Shown here piece by piece: positions 16,282 through 16,989 of a DNA stretch of 16,989 bases. Where the stretch lies: the NCBI GenBank assembly GCA_013214245.1, contig JABSQE010000156.1, forward strand, positions 1 through 16,989, read 5' to 3'. This stretch comes from Hyphomicrobiaceae bacterium (lineage in GTDB: Bacteria; Pseudomonadota; Alphaproteobacteria; Rhizobiales; Hyphomicrobiaceae). Below the pieces are notes generated by a model. It was not told the origin of the DNA, made no database searches, and was given only the letters and a program-made list of their open reading frames with translations. The translations under genes were made by a program, and so were the position numbers. How positions within the stretch are numbered: position 1 is the stretch's first letter; each line of letters opens with the position of its first letter.

Positions 16282-16989
16282 TTGTTGAATGGCTAATCTT
16301 TTTAGAAGTTGGGTGACTAGCTTTGATAAGTATCAAGCATATAGTATCGAAGACAATCAAACTTTCAATCTAATTTCCGCTACTTCAGTGTGGCTTTTGT
16401 AGGCTAGCTTATTATTTTCATCCAAAGCTTTGCACGTCACACAAAAAAAGCTGCGCTCTGTTTTAGTAGCTAGAAATCAATTATAATTTAATTTTTGGTA
16501 CAATTGGCATCTGCTAAATATTCAACAAAACCATATTAATACCAATAATTTTAATCCAATTTATAGCATCATCGTAAGGTCAAAGATGTTCACCGATAGT
16601 TTGAAAGCTTTCAAAGCAATGCCTGACTATGTAGCCGTGAGAAAGTGCATAGTCACTTAATACTGACCCAAAATGCGTCATTACTACCATGCAAGCAATA
16701 AATGGTTATGAAAGTGGCCTTAGTTGAGCTGTGTTGCTCCCATCTCTTGCAAAGACCCTAAAAGATTTCTTCAACACATACTCGCTTCAAATATCAAGTT
16801 ATAGAGTAAATAAGATTTAATGCTTAGACGCTAGGTTTGTGAGGTCTATTATCAGAATGCTAAGGTCTGAGAAAATTTCGTTTTGAAGTTCATGATAAGT
16901 TTTGTTTTGCAAGCCTGCTTAGTGCTTGAAAACGCTAATAACTTTAGACGAAAATTACAAAGTGGCTTCACTCGGGTATGCTGACCTTA
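16282..16989. other. Gene-free stretch at the end of the window
   Basis: No recognisable coding region, RNA gene or convincing terminator follows cobT. On the minus strand, one frame between about 16520 and 16800 is open except for two stops, but its translation matches nothing I know. No gene can be seen running off the window end. Confidence 0.5.

Noticed and set aside
16520..16800. Minus-strand pseudogene after cobT
   Set aside because: One frame has only two stops, but nothing in its translation is recognisable, so the call would be a guess.

Overview
The window is AT-rich DNA (roughly one third G+C by eye) from a bacterium that looks alphaproteobacterial. Three things point there: the protein types (ETF-quinone oxidoreductase divergent from a family-4-like uracil-DNA glycosylase), the gene order bolA / J-domain protein / cobS / cobT, and the elongator tRNA-Met sequence. 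Coding density is low: about two thirds of the window is protein-coding, and one stretch of almost 3 kb holds only two tRNAs. Intact but sparsely packed genes in AT-rich DNA suggest a host-restricted or symbiotic lineage undergoing genome reduction. A Rhodospirillales-type symbiont such as Candidatus Endolissoclinum would fit, but that is a guess from memory and not shown by the sequence.

Layout. Positions 1-835 hold the 3' part of a D-Ala-D-Ala ligase-like ATP-grasp gene whose 5' end lies outside the window. It converges on an ETF-ubiquinone oxidoreductase (minus strand, 900-2582). Divergent from that is a uracil-DNA glycosylase (2873-3727) behind a leader containing a long imperfect inverted repeat. 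From 3728 to 6644 there is no recognisable protein gene, only tRNA-Met(CAT) and tRNA-Arg(ACG), each with promoter-like elements; a likely terminator follows tRNA-Met. A patatin-type lipase (minus, 6645-7556) lies divergent to a two-gene DNA-repair unit: the ligase-associated DEXH helicase (7850-10363) and the PdeM metallophosphoesterase (10416-11150). After a 615-bp gap come bolA (minus, 11766-12071), a J-domain protein (12315-12947) just downstream of a hexanucleotide repeat tract, cobS (13164-14147) and cobT (14353-16281). The last 708 bp hold no gene that I can recognise.

How the genes work together. CobS and CobT are the AAA+ motor and the VWA partner of aerobic cobaltochelatase (CobNST), which inserts cobalt into hydrogenobyrinate diamide during B12 synthesis; CobN is not in the window. 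The J-domain protein upstream of cobS is a conserved neighbour of these genes. The helicase and PdeM belong to a cluster that normally also contains an ATP-dependent DNA ligase and an MBL-fold exonuclease; neither is beside them here. ETF-QO passes electrons from fatty-acid and amino-acid dehydrogenases, through ETF, to ubiquinone.

I see no transposon, integrase, phage gene or CRISPR array. The observations most worth following are the overlapping hairpins in the cobS leader (attenuator-like), the hexanucleotide tract in front of the J-domain gene, the partial ligase-associated repair cluster, and the glycosylase lacking the full iron-sulfur cysteine set.
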